The translations under genes and the position numbers were made by a program. Shown here piece by piece: positions 32,901-43,128 of a stretch of DNA of 64,000 bases. Under the pieces are notes generated by a model. That model worked only from the letters and a program-made list of their open reading frames with translations. It was not told where the DNA came from and did not search any database. This DNA is from an uncultured Alphaproteobacteria bacterium (GTDB lineage: Bacteria > Pseudomonadota > Alphaproteobacteria > HIMB59 > GCA-002718135): positions 1 through 64,000 of the forward strand of contig CACHLW010000005.1 of assembly GCA_902580765.1 (NCBI GenBank), read 5' to 3'. Position 1 is the stretch's first letter. Every line of letters starts with the position of its first letter.

Positions 32901-34196
32901 GTGAGAGAAAAAATAGCAATTATTGGTTCTGGTATCTCAGGAATAAGTGCAGCTTACCTTTTGTCTTCTAAATATGATGTTTATTTATTTGAAAAAAATA
33001 ATAGATTGGGGGGACATACAAGAACTATTTATGTTGAAGAATCAACAAAGACAATCCCAGTCGATACAGGGTTTATTGTATTCAATGAAAATAATTATCC
33101 AGATTTAACAAATTTTTTTAAATTACTTGATGTGAAATGCAAAAATTCAGATATGTCTTTTGCCGTCTCAAATCAAGATCCTCAAATTGAATATAGTGGC
33201 AAAAATATATTTTCTCTTTTTGCTAATTTTAGAAATGTGTTTTCTTTGAATTTTTATAAAATGTTATTTGAAATAAGAAAACTCTATTTATTATGTAATA
33301 GCTTGAATGTTAGTGATTTAGAGCAAACTAAAACCTTAAATGATTTTTTAAAAACTAATAATTTTTCAACTTACCTAATAAATTATCATATTTTACCTAT
33401 GATATCATCTATATGGTCAAGCAATATAAGTGATGTAAAAAATTTTCCTCTGATAACATTCATTAATTTTTTTAAAAATCATGCTTTATTTAATTTAAAA
33501 AAAAGACCTCAATGGAAATATGTAGAAGGTGGTAGTAATGAATATATAAAAAAAATTATTAATAAAAATGTTTTTGAGTATGAAACAAATTTCAAAATTA
33601 AAAATATTATTAGAGAAAATAATAAAATTAAAATAAAAGATGAGAAAAATAATATATTAGAATTTCATAAGGTAATATTTGCAACCCATGCAAATCAAGT
33701 ATTGGATATTCTGGAAAGACCAACAGAAGAAGAAGTAAAAATATTTTCACAATTTAAATATTCAACTAATTCAGCAATACTTCACTCAGATCACACTTTA
33801 ATGCCTAAATCAAAAATTGCTTGGTCAAGTTGGAATTTTTTAAATAAGTCATCATCTTCTAAATTTACTTTAACTTATTGGATGAATTTATTGCAAAAAT
33901 TACCAACTAAACAAAATTATTTTGTAACTGTAAATCCATATAAAAAGCCTAAAAACATAATTAACGAAACATCATTTAATCATCCAATATATACTACCGA
34001 TACTATTTTAGCTCAAAAAAATGTTATGGAAATTCAAGGAAAAAATAATACTTTTTTCTGTGGAGCTTACCTTGGATATGGTTTTCATGAAGACGGCATT
34101 CAATCATCCTCTTATATTTGTAAATTGTTAAATTGTGATTTACCTTGGAAGAGAGAGAAAAATTTTTATAATAGATTGCAAATTAATTTTAAATGA
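32901..34196 (+). CDS. FAD/NAD(P)-binding oxidoreductase (COG2907-like amine-oxidase fold)
   Basis: GTG start; KIAIIGSGISGISAAYLLSSKYDVYLFEKNNRLGGHTRTI, VDTGFIVFNENNYPDL, FCGAYLGYGFHEDGIQSS. Confidence 0.9.
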   Translation: MREKIAIIGSGISGISAAYLLSSKYDVYLFEKNNRLGGHTRTIYVEESTKTIPVDTGFIVFNENNYPDLTNFFKLLDVKCKNSDMSFAVSNQDPQIEYSGKNIFSLFANFRNVFSLNFYKMLFEIRKLYLLCNSLNVSDLEQTKTLNDFLKTNNFSTYLINYHILPMISSIWSSNISDVKNFPLITFINFFKNHALFNLKKRPQWKYVEGGSNEYIKKIINKNVFEYETNFKIKNIIRENNKIKIKDEKNNILEFHKVIFATHANQVLDILERPTEEEVKIFSQFKYSTNSAILHSDHTLMPKSKIAWSSWNFLNKSSSSKFTLTYWMNLLQKLPTKQNYFVTVNPYKKPKNIINETSFNHPIYTTDTILAQKNVMEIQGKNNTFFCGAYLGYGFHEDGIQSSSYICKLLNCDLPWKREKNFYNRLQINFK

Positions 34197-34966
34197 TATC
34201 TCAAATACTATTATCTAACATTATTCATAAAAGATTTATTCCATTTAAACACACATTGAAATATGAGGTACCAAGTCTTTTTATTAATTTGGATAATCTT
34301 GATCAATTAAGTCAAAACTATAAACTTTTTTCATTAAACTCTTTTAATCTTTTTTCTATTTATGAAAAAGATCATGGATATAGAGACAAAAGATCAATAA
34401 AGACATTTGTTAAAGATTCCCTCTCTAAATTTGATATTAAATATAAACATCTTAATATAATGATATTATGTTTTCCAAGAATTTTGGGATATGTATTTGA
34501 TCCCTTATCAATTATATATTGTTATGATGATAAAAAATTAATATCTATTTTCTATGAAGTCAAAAATACGACTAATGAACAACATACCTATATTTTTAAA
34601 GGAAATGTAAATTTTGAAGATTTTAAATTATCTCATGAATGTGCAAAGCAGTTTTATGTATCTCCATTCATAGAAATGGAGGCAAATTATAAATTTTTTA
34701 ATCGAATGCAAAAAGATAAAATAAATATTAACATTGATCTTTATGATAAAAATAATAAGAAAGTTCTAACAGCTACTCAGCATGGCAAATTTATAGATTT
34801 TAACTCAAAAAATATGTTTAAATTTTTATATTATAATCCACTTTTAGGCTTCAAGATAATGGCTGGAATTCTTTATGAGGCTTTAAAAATAATTTACAAA
34901 GGTGGTAAATATTATGCACGAAAAAAGAAGCCAAATGATACAGTGAGTTTTGAAGGTAATTTTTAA
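34193..34966 (+). CDS. DUF1365 family protein
   Basis: HKRFIPFKHTLKYEVPSLFINLD, FPRILGYVFDPLSIIYCYDD, FYEVKNTTNEQHTY, KQFYVSPFIEMEANYKF. Confidence 0.92.
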   Translation: MISQILLSNIIHKRFIPFKHTLKYEVPSLFINLDNLDQLSQNYKLFSLNSFNLFSIYEKDHGYRDKRSIKTFVKDSLSKFDIKYKHLNIMILCFPRILGYVFDPLSIIYCYDDKKLISIFYEVKNTTNEQHTYIFKGNVNFEDFKLSHECAKQFYVSPFIEMEANYKFFNRMQKDKININIDLYDKNNKKVLTATQHGKFIDFNSKNMFKFLYYNPLLGFKIMAGILYEALKIIYKGGKYYARKKKPNDTVSFEGNF

Positions 34967-36160
34967 ATGAATTTTTTTAAAACAAATTTTGATAAAACTG
35001 TCGAAAAATTATTAGTAAACTTTTTATCTAAAATTCGATATGGAAAATTAACAGTTCAATTTCCAACTGGCGAGGAGAGACTTTTTGTTGGAAAAGAGGA
35101 GGATATATCTGCAAATATAAAAATTCATAATTATAATTTTTTAAATTTAATTTTTAAAAAAGGTTCTGTAGGTTTTGCAGAAGCCTATATGAATGGTTAC
35201 TTTTCAAGCACCGATTTAACTAATTTATTACTACTTTCTCACAAAAATGAGAGTTATTTTTTACAAAGTATAAATACTAATCTTTTTTTTGCTACTTTTG
35301 CCAAATTAAAGCATTTTTTTAATAACAATTCAAAATCACAGAGTAAAAAAAACATTAAATATCATTATGATTTAGGAAATAATTTTTACGAAAAATGGTT
35401 AGATAAAACCATGACTTATTCTTCTGCTCTTTTTGATAATAAGAATACCAATTTATCGGATGCACAATTTAACAAATATAGAAAGATTGCTGAAACTTTA
35501 TCATTAGACTCAGATTCTAAAACTTTAGAAATTGGATGTGGATGGGGAGGCTTTTCATCATTTGTAGCGAAAAATTACAATTGTTCAGTTGATGCTATAA
35601 CTATTTCTAAGAAACAGTACGAATATGCTTCTGAAAAAATTCAAAATGAAGGTTTGTCTGAAAAAGTATCAGTTATATTCAGAGATTATAGGGATATCAA
35701 AAAAAAATATTCAAATATTGTTTCAATTGAAATGTTTGAAGCAGTTGGGAAGAAATACTGGCATAATTACTTTGACACAATTCGTAATTCTCTCAACGAT
35801 GGTGGTATGGCTGCACTACAAGTCATAACGATTGATGAAAAAAAGGCTAAAGATTATCAAAACAGACCAGATTTTATTCAACAATATATTTTTCCAGGTG
35901 GAATGCTTCCAACTAAAAAACAATTTGAATATTCGGCAAAACACGTTGGATTAAAATGTATTGAAAATCTAAGTTTCGGCGGCTCTTATGCAAAAACACT
36001 TAAAATGTGGAATAAACAATTTCAAAAATCTTGGAATGATTTATCTCAGTTTGGTTTTGATATTAAATTTAAAAGAATGTGGGAATTTTATCTATCTTAT
36101 TGTGAAACAGGTTTTGCAAATAGTTCAACCGATGTTTCTCATTTTTTAATTCAAAAATAG
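34967..36160 (+). CDS. Cyclopropane-fatty-acyl-phospholipid synthase family SAM-dependent methyltransferase
   Basis: IKYHYDLGNNFYEKWLDKTMTYSSALF, LEIGCGWGGFSSF, VSIEMFEAVGKKYWHNYF, FIQQYIFPGGMLP. Confidence 0.95.
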   Translation: MNFFKTNFDKTVEKLLVNFLSKIRYGKLTVQFPTGEERLFVGKEEDISANIKIHNYNFLNLIFKKGSVGFAEAYMNGYFSSTDLTNLLLLSHKNESYFLQSINTNLFFATFAKLKHFFNNNSKSQSKKNIKYHYDLGNNFYEKWLDKTMTYSSALFDNKNTNLSDAQFNKYRKIAETLSLDSDSKTLEIGCGWGGFSSFVAKNYNCSVDAITISKKQYEYASEKIQNEGLSEKVSVIFRDYRDIKKKYSNIVSIEMFEAVGKKYWHNYFDTIRNSLNDGGMAALQVITIDEKKAKDYQNRPDFIQQYIFPGGMLPTKKQFEYSAKHVGLKCIENLSFGGSYAKTLKMWNKQFQKSWNDLSQFGFDIKFKRMWEFYLSYCETGFANSSTDVSHFLIQK

Positions 36161-36162
36161 AA

Positions 36163-36675
36163 ATGCAAAAACTAAAAGTATTTTTAGTCTTAACTGGTTA
36201 TCAACTAACTTGGTTAGCCTGTGTATTTGGTGAAACAAAATTTTCTAATTCTATGTTGGGCATTTGGGTTGGAATTATTTTCTTACTAACTTATTTTTAT
36301 TTTAATCATAATAAAAAAAAATTTATTAAGATTTCACTTTTGATTTCAGTTCCAGGATATTTTTTTGACACTTTATTAGTTTATTTGCAAATTTACGATT
36401 TTGAAACTATTGCTAAACTTGGTACTCTGCCATTATGGATGATTGTTTTATGGTTTAGTTTCAGTACACTTTTTGATGAAATTCTTACTTTTTTTAAAAG
36501 TTATAAAATTTTAGGAATTATTTTAAGTGGAGTTTTAGGACCTTTAACCTATTATCTTGGTGAGCCTATCGGAGTTATAAAAATATATAACTTTCAGATT
36601 TTTATTATTTCAATGGTATTATTTTGGATGATCTTGATGTTCTATTATCTAAATTACGTTATAAAAAATGATTAA
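36163..36675 (+). CDS. DUF2878 family membrane protein
   Basis: GYQLTWLACVFGE..., multiple TMs, GTLPLWMIVLWFSFSTLF, GVLGPLTYYLGEPIGVI. Confidence 0.85.
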   Translation: MQKLKVFLVLTGYQLTWLACVFGETKFSNSMLGIWVGIIFLLTYFYFNHNKKKFIKISLLISVPGYFFDTLLVYLQIYDFETIAKLGTLPLWMIVLWFSFSTLFDEILTFFKSYKILGIILSGVLGPLTYYLGEPIGVIKIYNFQIFIISMVLFWMILMFYYLNYVIKND

Positions 36676-37214
36676 TTTTCTTGATCTACTTTTTTTGTTC
36701 TAGTTCTATTTAAAGTTCTTTCGAGATCCTTATAAGTACATAAACCAACATCCATTGGACTCTTTGCCTCAAGAACTGCTTCTCTGTATGTACCATTTCT
36801 TATAGCTTCTACTGTATTTTTTGTTGAGCCGGTAAGTTTTGCAATTTGAGAACTACTTAATTCAGTCGGATATCTTTTTATAAGCCACAAAATAGCATAT
36901 GGCTTTTCTTGTCTTAAAGAAAGAGGTGTATATTTAGAATCTTTTTTTCTTGGTGGTAAATCTTCAATTACATCAGACTTAATAAGACTCAAACGAGCTG
37001 CATTATCTTTTTCACATCTTTCAATTTCTTCTTTTGTTAATTGATTATTATCAATTGGATCATAACCCCTCATACCGACAGCAACTTCTCCATCAGCTAT
37101 TCCTTGAACCTCTAATTCATGTAATCCACAGAATTCAGCTATTTGATCAAACGTTAAAGCTGTATTTTCAACTAACCATATCGCTGTTGCTTTAGGCATT
37201 AAAGGATATTTCAT
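36672..37214 (-). CDS. trcR: DUF1013 / TrcR-like cell-cycle transcriptional regulator
   Basis: MKYPLMPKATAIWLVENTALTFDQIAEFCGLHELEVQGIADGEVAVGMRGYDPI, highly conserved alphaproteobacterial family; start moved from 37238 to match the family N-terminus. Confidence 0.88.
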   Translation of the reverse strand: MKYPLMPKATAIWLVENTALTFDQIAEFCGLHELEVQGIADGEVAVGMRGYDPIDNNQLTKEEIERCEKDNAARLSLIKSDVIEDLPPRKKDSKYTPLSLRQEKPYAILWLIKRYPTELSSSQIAKLTGSTKNTVEAIRNGTYREAVLEAKSPMDVGLCTYKDLERTLNRTRTKKVDQEN

Positions 37215-37258
37215 AATTGGCTCATATAATATAATCAAAAAATAATATATAACAAAAT

Positions 37259-37447
37259 ATGACTATGACAGATTTTTTTGAAGTTGATGAAAAACAAAAG
37301 ACGGTCAAAATATTAAATTTGGATGATTTCAGTGTTGAGGATTTGCAAAATTATATTTCTGAACTTCAAACTGAAATACTAAGAGTTCAAGATGAGATAA
37401 AGAAGAAGGAAAATTTAAAACTTAATGCTGAAAAGTTTTTTAAATAA
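37259..37447 (+). CDS. DUF1192-like small protein
   Basis: Short acidic protein with LDDFSVEDLQNYISELQTEILRVQDEIKKKE. Confidence 0.75.
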   Translation: MTMTDFFEVDEKQKTVKILNLDDFSVEDLQNYISELQTEILRVQDEIKKKENLKLNAEKFFK

Positions 37448-37675
37448 TTATTTATTAATTTTAAGACCTTTAAATCTTTTTTGGAATCTAGCTACCTGTC
37501 CTTCAGATTCATTAAGACCAGCCTTACCACCGGTCCATGCGGGGTGAGATTTAGAATCAATTTCTAATTTAAGAGTATCACCTTCTTTACCCCAAGTAGA
37601 TCTAGTTTTAAAAGTAGATCCATCAGTCATAACCACGTTTATTTCATGATATTTAGGATGTATATCTTTTTTCAT
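37448..37675 (-). CDS. rpmE: 50S ribosomal protein L31
   Basis: [50 protein letters not shown]. Confidence 0.96.
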   Translation of the reverse strand: MKKDIHPKYHEINVVMTDGSTFKTRSTWGKEGDTLKLEIDSKSHPAWTGGKAGLNESEGQVARFQKRFKGLKINK

Positions 37676-37699
37676 GCCTGTCTTATATTTATATAGATT

Positions 37700-38476
37700 T
37701 CAAAGTAAAGTAAGTTTTTTTACTAATTCATTATGAATTTTATTATTTGAAGCAACTAAATCACGAGAATTTGTTTCCCATGCACTTCCATCTATTTTAG
37801 AAATTTTCCCCCCAGCTTCTTTAACTAAAAGAATGCCCGTTGAAACATCCCATAAATTTAGATTTTTTTCCCAAAAACCATCTAATTTACCAGAGGCAAC
37901 ATATGCAAGATCAAGGCCTGCAGAACCGAGTCTTCTTATTCCTGCAGACGATTTTAGGATTTCATCAATCTCACTTAAATAGTTTTTATAAATTCTTTCT
38001 CCAAATGGAAGCCCAGTACCTATCAAGCAATCTGAAAAAATTTGCCTGTTTGATACTCTAAGTCTACTATTATTACACCACGAACCTTTACCCTTAGAAC
38101 TCCAAAAAAATTCGTTTAAAATTGGATTATAAATCACACCGTCTGTGATTTCATCATTTGTCATTTTAGCAACAATTATTCCAACATGAGGTATTCCATG
38201 AATAAAATTAGATGTTCCATCAATGGGATCAATAATAATGGTGTTTTCATCGCCCTTTATTTCACCAGTTTCTTCAGTTATGTAAGTATAATCTGGATAA
38301 TAATATTTTAGAGTTTCTAAAAGTGTTTTTTCTACTTTAATATCTGCATTAGTTACAAAATCTCCAACTGATTTAGATTGTATTTGTAAATTTTCTAATT
38401 CTCCAAAATCTCTTAATAATATTTTACCAGCTTTTTTTACTGCCTTTTCAAAGATATTAATTACAGCAGGCTGCAT
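37700..38476 (-). CDS. suhB: Inositol monophosphatase family protein
   Basis: DFVTNADIKVEKTLLETL, TEETG, IDPIDGTSNFIHGIPHVGI, NLWDVSTGILLVKEAGG. Confidence 0.94.
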   Translation of the reverse strand: MQPAVINIFEKAVKKAGKILLRDFGELENLQIQSKSVGDFVTNADIKVEKTLLETLKYYYPDYTYITEETGEIKGDENTIIIDPIDGTSNFIHGIPHVGIIVAKMTNDEITDGVIYNPILNEFFWSSKGKGSWCNNSRLRVSNRQIFSDCLIGTGLPFGERIYKNYLSEIDEILKSSAGIRRLGSAGLDLAYVASGKLDGFWEKNLNLWDVSTGILLVKEAGGKISKIDGSAWETNSRDLVASNNKIHNELVKKLTLL

Positions 38477-39045
38477 TAATTTTTTGATTTTTCGATATAA
38501 CTACCGTCAATTGTACTTATTACTATTTTATCATTAACTGCAATAAATTGCGGTACAGATGTTTTAATATTCTTTTCTAAAGTAGCTGGTTTATATGATG
38601 AAGCAGCTGTTTGACCTTTTACAACACCTTCAGTTTCTATAACAGTTAATTCTACAGTATCAGGTAAGTCAATTCCGACAGGTTTTTCATTATAGAAATT
38701 AATATTAACATTACTATTCTCAACTAAAAATTTTGATAGATCCTCAGTTAATATGTCTGAGCCAAGTTCTATTTGTTCATAAGTTTGTTTATCCATGAAT
38801 ATAAAATTATTATTATCATCATAAAGATATTGAAATTCTTTTTCATCAAGGATAGCTCTTTCTACTGTTTCTGATGATCTAAACCTACTATTCATTTTGG
38901 TACCTTCTCTTATTTCTTTAAGTTCAGCTTGTAAGTAGGCACCACCCTTTCCTGGTTGAGTATGCTGGGTTTTCAAAACTTTCCAAAGTTTGTTATTAAT
39001 TTCTAAAATATTTCCAACTTTAATTTCATTTCCATCTATTTTCAT
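38476..39045 (-). CDS. efp: Translation elongation factor P
   Basis: MKIDGNEIKVGNILEINNKLWKVLKTQHTQPGKGGAYLQAELKEI. Confidence 0.97.
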   Translation of the reverse strand: MKIDGNEIKVGNILEINNKLWKVLKTQHTQPGKGGAYLQAELKEIREGTKMNSRFRSSETVERAILDEKEFQYLYDDNNNFIFMDKQTYEQIELGSDILTEDLSKFLVENSNVNINFYNEKPVGIDLPDTVELTVIETEGVVKGQTAASSYKPATLEKNIKTSVPQFIAVNDKIVISTIDGSYIEKSKN

Positions 39046-39440
39046 AGTTTTATCTTAAGTTTTTTTTGTATATTTTTAATTTTCGTAAGATCTACTACAT
39101 CAAAAGTTGGATTTAATAAAACCTTATTTTTTTTAGCAATTTGATTAATTTTATTTAGGATGATTTTATTATTTTTTAATTTTAAATAATCAATATTTTC
39201 GTGAGTTAATAATATACTAAGACCTTGATCATAGCCTGAGTCGATAAAAAACTTAATATTGTGTGTCTTATATTTATTTTTAATATAGTTTATTAACGTT
39301 CTAAGCCACTCTATTCCAAAACCTTTAATTAAAAAATATTTTATAAATATGACCGAAGTTTTGAACTTTGATTTTCGAAATTCTATTAAATTTTCAATTT
39401 GTATTAGTGTCGATACTGCAAAACAAATTTTTTTAGGCAC
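39042..39440 (-). CDS. Conserved hypothetical protein
   Basis: ORF of 132 aa abutting gap and overlapping efp start; no family assigned with confidence. Confidence 0.6.
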   Translation of the reverse strand: MPKKICFAVSTLIQIENLIEFRKSKFKTSVIFIKYFLIKGFGIEWLRTLINYIKNKYKTHNIKFFIDSGYDQGLSILLTHENIDYLKLKNNKIILNKINQIAKKNKVLLNPTFDVVDLTKIKNIQKKLKIKL

Positions 39441-40444
39441 TAAATAAATTTTTTAAGATTAACCATAGTGTCTACCATTCTATTTGAGAATCCCCATTCA
39501 TTATCATACCAAGATAAAACTCTACAGAATTTATCTTTGACAACTTGTGTTTGACTCATATCAAATACAGAACTGCTTGAATTATGATTAAAATCAATTG
39601 AAACCAGAGGTAATGAGTTTGTTGTTAGTATTCCATTTAATTTTTTAGTTTTTGAAGCTTGAAGAACTATAGAATTAATTTTTTTTGGGTTAGTTTTCTT
39701 CTTACTTACAAATGTAAGATCTATAAGTGAGACATTAGGAGTAGGTACTCGAATAGCTGTTCCATCTAGTTTACCTTTTAATTTTGGTAAGACTAGACTC
39801 AAAGCCTTTGCCGCTCCTGTAGAAGTTGGAATCATCGACTCGGCTGCAGCCCTTGCTCTTCTAAAGTCAGAATGGGTTTGATCAACAGTTCTTTGATCAC
39901 CCGTGTAACTATGAATTGTTGTCATAAAACCACTTTCAATTCCTAATTTTTCATCAAGAACCATAGCTAAAGGAGCAAGACAGTTAGTAGTACAAGATCC
40001 GTTTGAAATTACATTATGATTTTTTTTAATGGTATCGTTATTTACACCTTGAACAATTGTGGCATCTACATTTGAAGCTGGTGCTGAAATAATAACTTTT
40101 TTTGCTCCTGCATTTAAATGAGAAATCGCCTTTTCTTTTGACGTAAAAACACCACTACATTCAAGAACAACATCTACCTTGAGTGATTTCCAAGGAAGGT
40201 TAATAGGATCTCTTTCAGAATAAAAATTAATTTTATGTTTACCAATTTTTAATCCATTTTTGATTGAGCTAATCTCATCTTTAAGAATACCGTGAACACT
40301 GTCATATTTAAGTAAATGAGCACTGCTCTCAACACTTCCTAGTTCATTAATAGCTACAATATTAATATCTTTAGGATTTTTTTCTAATAAAGCTCTAAAA
40401 ACAAGTTTTCCAATTCTTCCAAATCCATTTATTGCAACTTTCAT
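39440..40444 (-). CDS. gap: Glyceraldehyde-3-phosphate dehydrogenase
   Basis: KVAINGFGRIGKLVFRALLE, SNGSCTTNCLAPLAMVLDE, RRARAAAESMIPTSTGAAKALSLVLP, WYDNEWGFSNRMVD. Confidence 0.98.
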   Translation of the reverse strand: MKVAINGFGRIGKLVFRALLEKNPKDINIVAINELGSVESSAHLLKYDSVHGILKDEISSIKNGLKIGKHKINFYSERDPINLPWKSLKVDVVLECSGVFTSKEKAISHLNAGAKKVIISAPASNVDATIVQGVNNDTIKKNHNVISNGSCTTNCLAPLAMVLDEKLGIESGFMTTIHSYTGDQRTVDQTHSDFRRARAAAESMIPTSTGAAKALSLVLPKLKGKLDGTAIRVPTPNVSLIDLTFVSKKKTNPKKINSIVLQASKTKKLNGILTTNSLPLVSIDFNHNSSSSVFDMSQTQVVKDKFCRVLSWYDNEWGFSNRMVDTMVNLKKFI

Positions 40445-40455
40445 ATTTCTCCTTT

Positions 40456-42432
40456 TTATAAACTTTTAATTATTTTTTCAATTAAGTAATCATCTGTTAT
40501 CTTAAAGTGCTTATATAAATCTTTGTATGGACCACTTTCACCAAAAGTTGACATACCAACAAAATTTTCATTTTTAATATATTTTTCCCAACCATTTATT
40601 ACTCCAGCCTCAATAGCAAAAATAGGTTTATTTCCTAAAATTTCATTTTTATAACCATCATCATTTTTCTCAAACAATTCAAATGAAGACATGCTTACAA
40701 CTCTTATCTTTAAATTATTGTTTTCAAAAAGTTTATTTGATGCAGAGCAAGCAATCTCAACTTCAGAACCAGAAGATAAAATTGTTGCATCATATTCTTT
40801 AAAATCTCTTATTTTATAAGCACCTTTATTTACAAGATTTTCTTTGCGATTATCTTTTTGTAGCATCGGTAGATTCTGTCTTGTTAAAACTAAGATTGTT
40901 GGTCCAGTATTGTTGATTGCACATTCCCATGCTTCTATAGTTTCAATAATATCACAAGGCCTAATGACTGTTAAATTTGGTATAGATCTTAAAGATGCAA
41001 GATGTTCAACAGGTTGATGGGTTGGTCCATCTTCTCCTAATCCTATTGAGTCATGCGTCATTACATAAATAACTGGTATATTCATAATAGCTGATAACCT
41101 AATTGAAGGTCTGCAATAATCGGTAAATACCAAAAACGTTCCTCCGTATGGAATTAAACCTTTATGCAAAGCAATGCCATTCATTACTCCAGCCATTCCA
41201 TGTTCTCTAATGCCGTAATGAATATAATTTCCATTAAAATTATTAGATGTAATTACATTCATATCTTTTGCCTTAGTGTTATTTGATCCAGTAAGATCAG
41301 CAGATCCACCAACAAGATTTTTTTGATAGTTTGAAATTAAATTTAGCGTTAGCTCACTCGATTTTCTTGAAGCACAATTTGTTTTATCATTAAAATGCTC
41401 AGATTTTAATTCATTAAGTTTTTCTGGAATTTGATGATCAATTTTTTGATAAAAACTATCTTTAAAATTTTTACTTTCAATTAATTCTTTGTTTTTTGAT
41501 AACCATGAATTTCTTGATTCTTCATTTCTTTTATAGAAACTTCTCCACTCACATAATAAATCATTTGGAATTTCAAACGGCGAATAATTCCATTCTAATT
41601 TTTTTCTTATTAAACTAATTTCATCTTCACCAAGAGGTGAACCATGTGATGAAGCTGAACCCTCTTTGTTAGGAGAGCCGAAACCAATTTTAGTTTTACA
41701 AGATATAATTGTAGGAGCATCACTTTTTTTTGCTTGAATTATAGCTTGATCAATTTCCTCATATTTATGACCATCTATTTCAATTATATTCCAATTATAA
41801 GCTTCAAATCTTTTTTTCACATTGTCTGAAACTGAAAGATCTGTTGATCCATCTATGGAAATAGAATTATTATCAAAAAACATAATAAGCTTATTTAATT
41901 TCAAATGTCCTGCGAGACTACACGCTTCATGACTTAAACCTTCCATTAAGCATCCATCTCCAGCAAAAACATAAGTAAAATGATCAAATAATTCTTTTCC
42001 ATAATTACTTGATAATTTTTTTTCTGCTAGCGCCATTCCAACTGCATTTGCTAAACCTTGAGACAAAGGCCCAGTAGTTGTTTCTATCCCTTCTGCACTT
42101 CCGTATTCTGGGTGACCTGCAGTTTTATTATGTAATTGTCTAAAATTTTTAATTTGATTTATGTCAATGTCTTTATATCCTGTTAGATACAAACAAGAGT
42201 ATAAAAGCATTGAGCCATGTCCATTTGAAATAATTAATCTATCTCTATCAATCCACTCCGGATCATTCGGATCAAACTTTAAATGATTTTTATAAAGAAC
42301 TGTTGCGATGTCTGCCATACCCATAGGCATACCAGGATGACCAGATTTTGCTTTTTCCACTGCATCCATTGATAAAAATCTAATACAATTTGATAATTGT
42401 CTTAGATTGTTGATATTATTTAAATTATTCAA
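40456..42432 (-). CDS. tkt: Transketolase
   Basis: MDAVEKAKSGHPGMPMGMADIATVLYKNHLKFDPNDPEW...GDGCLMEGLSHEACSLAGHL. Confidence 0.98.
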   Translation of the reverse strand: MNNLNNINNLRQLSNCIRFLSMDAVEKAKSGHPGMPMGMADIATVLYKNHLKFDPNDPEWIDRDRLIISNGHGSMLLYSCLYLTGYKDIDINQIKNFRQLHNKTAGHPEYGSAEGIETTTGPLSQGLANAVGMALAEKKLSSNYGKELFDHFTYVFAGDGCLMEGLSHEACSLAGHLKLNKLIMFFDNNSISIDGSTDLSVSDNVKKRFEAYNWNIIEIDGHKYEEIDQAIIQAKKSDAPTIISCKTKIGFGSPNKEGSASSHGSPLGEDEISLIRKKLEWNYSPFEIPNDLLCEWRSFYKRNEESRNSWLSKNKELIESKNFKDSFYQKIDHQIPEKLNELKSEHFNDKTNCASRKSSELTLNLISNYQKNLVGGSADLTGSNNTKAKDMNVITSNNFNGNYIHYGIREHGMAGVMNGIALHKGLIPYGGTFLVFTDYCRPSIRLSAIMNIPVIYVMTHDSIGLGEDGPTHQPVEHLASLRSIPNLTVIRPCDIIETIEAWECAINNTGPTILVLTRQNLPMLQKDNRKENLVNKGAYKIRDFKEYDATILSSGSEVEIACSASNKLFENNNLKIRVVSMSSFELFEKNDDGYKNEILGNKPIFAIEAGVINGWEKYIKNENFVGMSTFGESGPYKDLYKHFKITDDYLIEKIIKSL

Positions 42433-42517
42433 ATACTTACCTTTATGGTTGATATAAAATTATTTAATATGGGTTCATTACAGTGACAATTATAAAATTA
42501 CAAACTATAAAATTATA

Positions 42518-42706
42518 ATGAAAATACAAAAAAAAATTACAGTTCTAAGCGAAAACTTAATTAATCTAAGATCAACTTTAGAAGATTTTAAGGATCATCA
42601 TATTTCTAAGAAAGAAAAAATTAAAAATCTTGAAAATGAAATTAAAAATTTACGAAAACAAATGTCCGAGTATATTGATGAATTAGAACTTCTAATTAAG
42701 AAATAA
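42518..42706 (+). CDS. Small coiled-coil protein (DUF4164-like)
   Basis: Short coiled-coil ORF directly upstream of zapA and divergent from tkt. Confidence 0.55.
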   Translation: MKIQKKITVLSENLINLRSTLEDFKDHHISKKEKIKNLENEIKNLRKQMSEYIDELELLIKK

Positions 42707-42708
42707 CG

Positions 42709-43128
42709 ATGCCTTTTTATAAGACAAAAATTTTAAATAGAGAAATATCCTTAGAATATGAAAAAAAAGATGAAAAAAAAATAATAGATTCAATTAATTT
42801 AATTAATGAAAAAATTGATAATAAATTACAAAATCCAAAATATTCTAATGGAAAAATAAGTGATACTATATTGTTATCACTTCTCTCTATTGAGCTTCAA
42901 GCAGAGCTTTCAGATAAATTAAATGTAGAAAGAAGTTCAGAAGTAAATGATACCAAGAAACAAGAATATCTAAAGAACAATTTAGAACTTAAAGACAAAA
43001 TACTAAAACTACAAAATGAAAAAAAAATTTTAGAAGATGAAAAATTGAAATTAGATCAAGATTTTGATGAAATAAATAAAAAGGTAGAAGGTTTAATTGA
43101 TATAATTAAGAATTCTTATTATGAATAA
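42709..43128 (+). CDS. zapA: Cell division protein ZapA-like
   Basis: Coiled-coil protein between tkt and fau with ZapA-like N-terminus; position supports the call. Confidence 0.65.
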   Translation: MPFYKTKILNREISLEYEKKDEKKIIDSINLINEKIDNKLQNPKYSNGKISDTILLSLLSIELQAELSDKLNVERSSEVNDTKKQEYLKNNLELKDKILKLQNEKKILEDEKLKLDQDFDEINKKVEGLIDIIKNSYYE

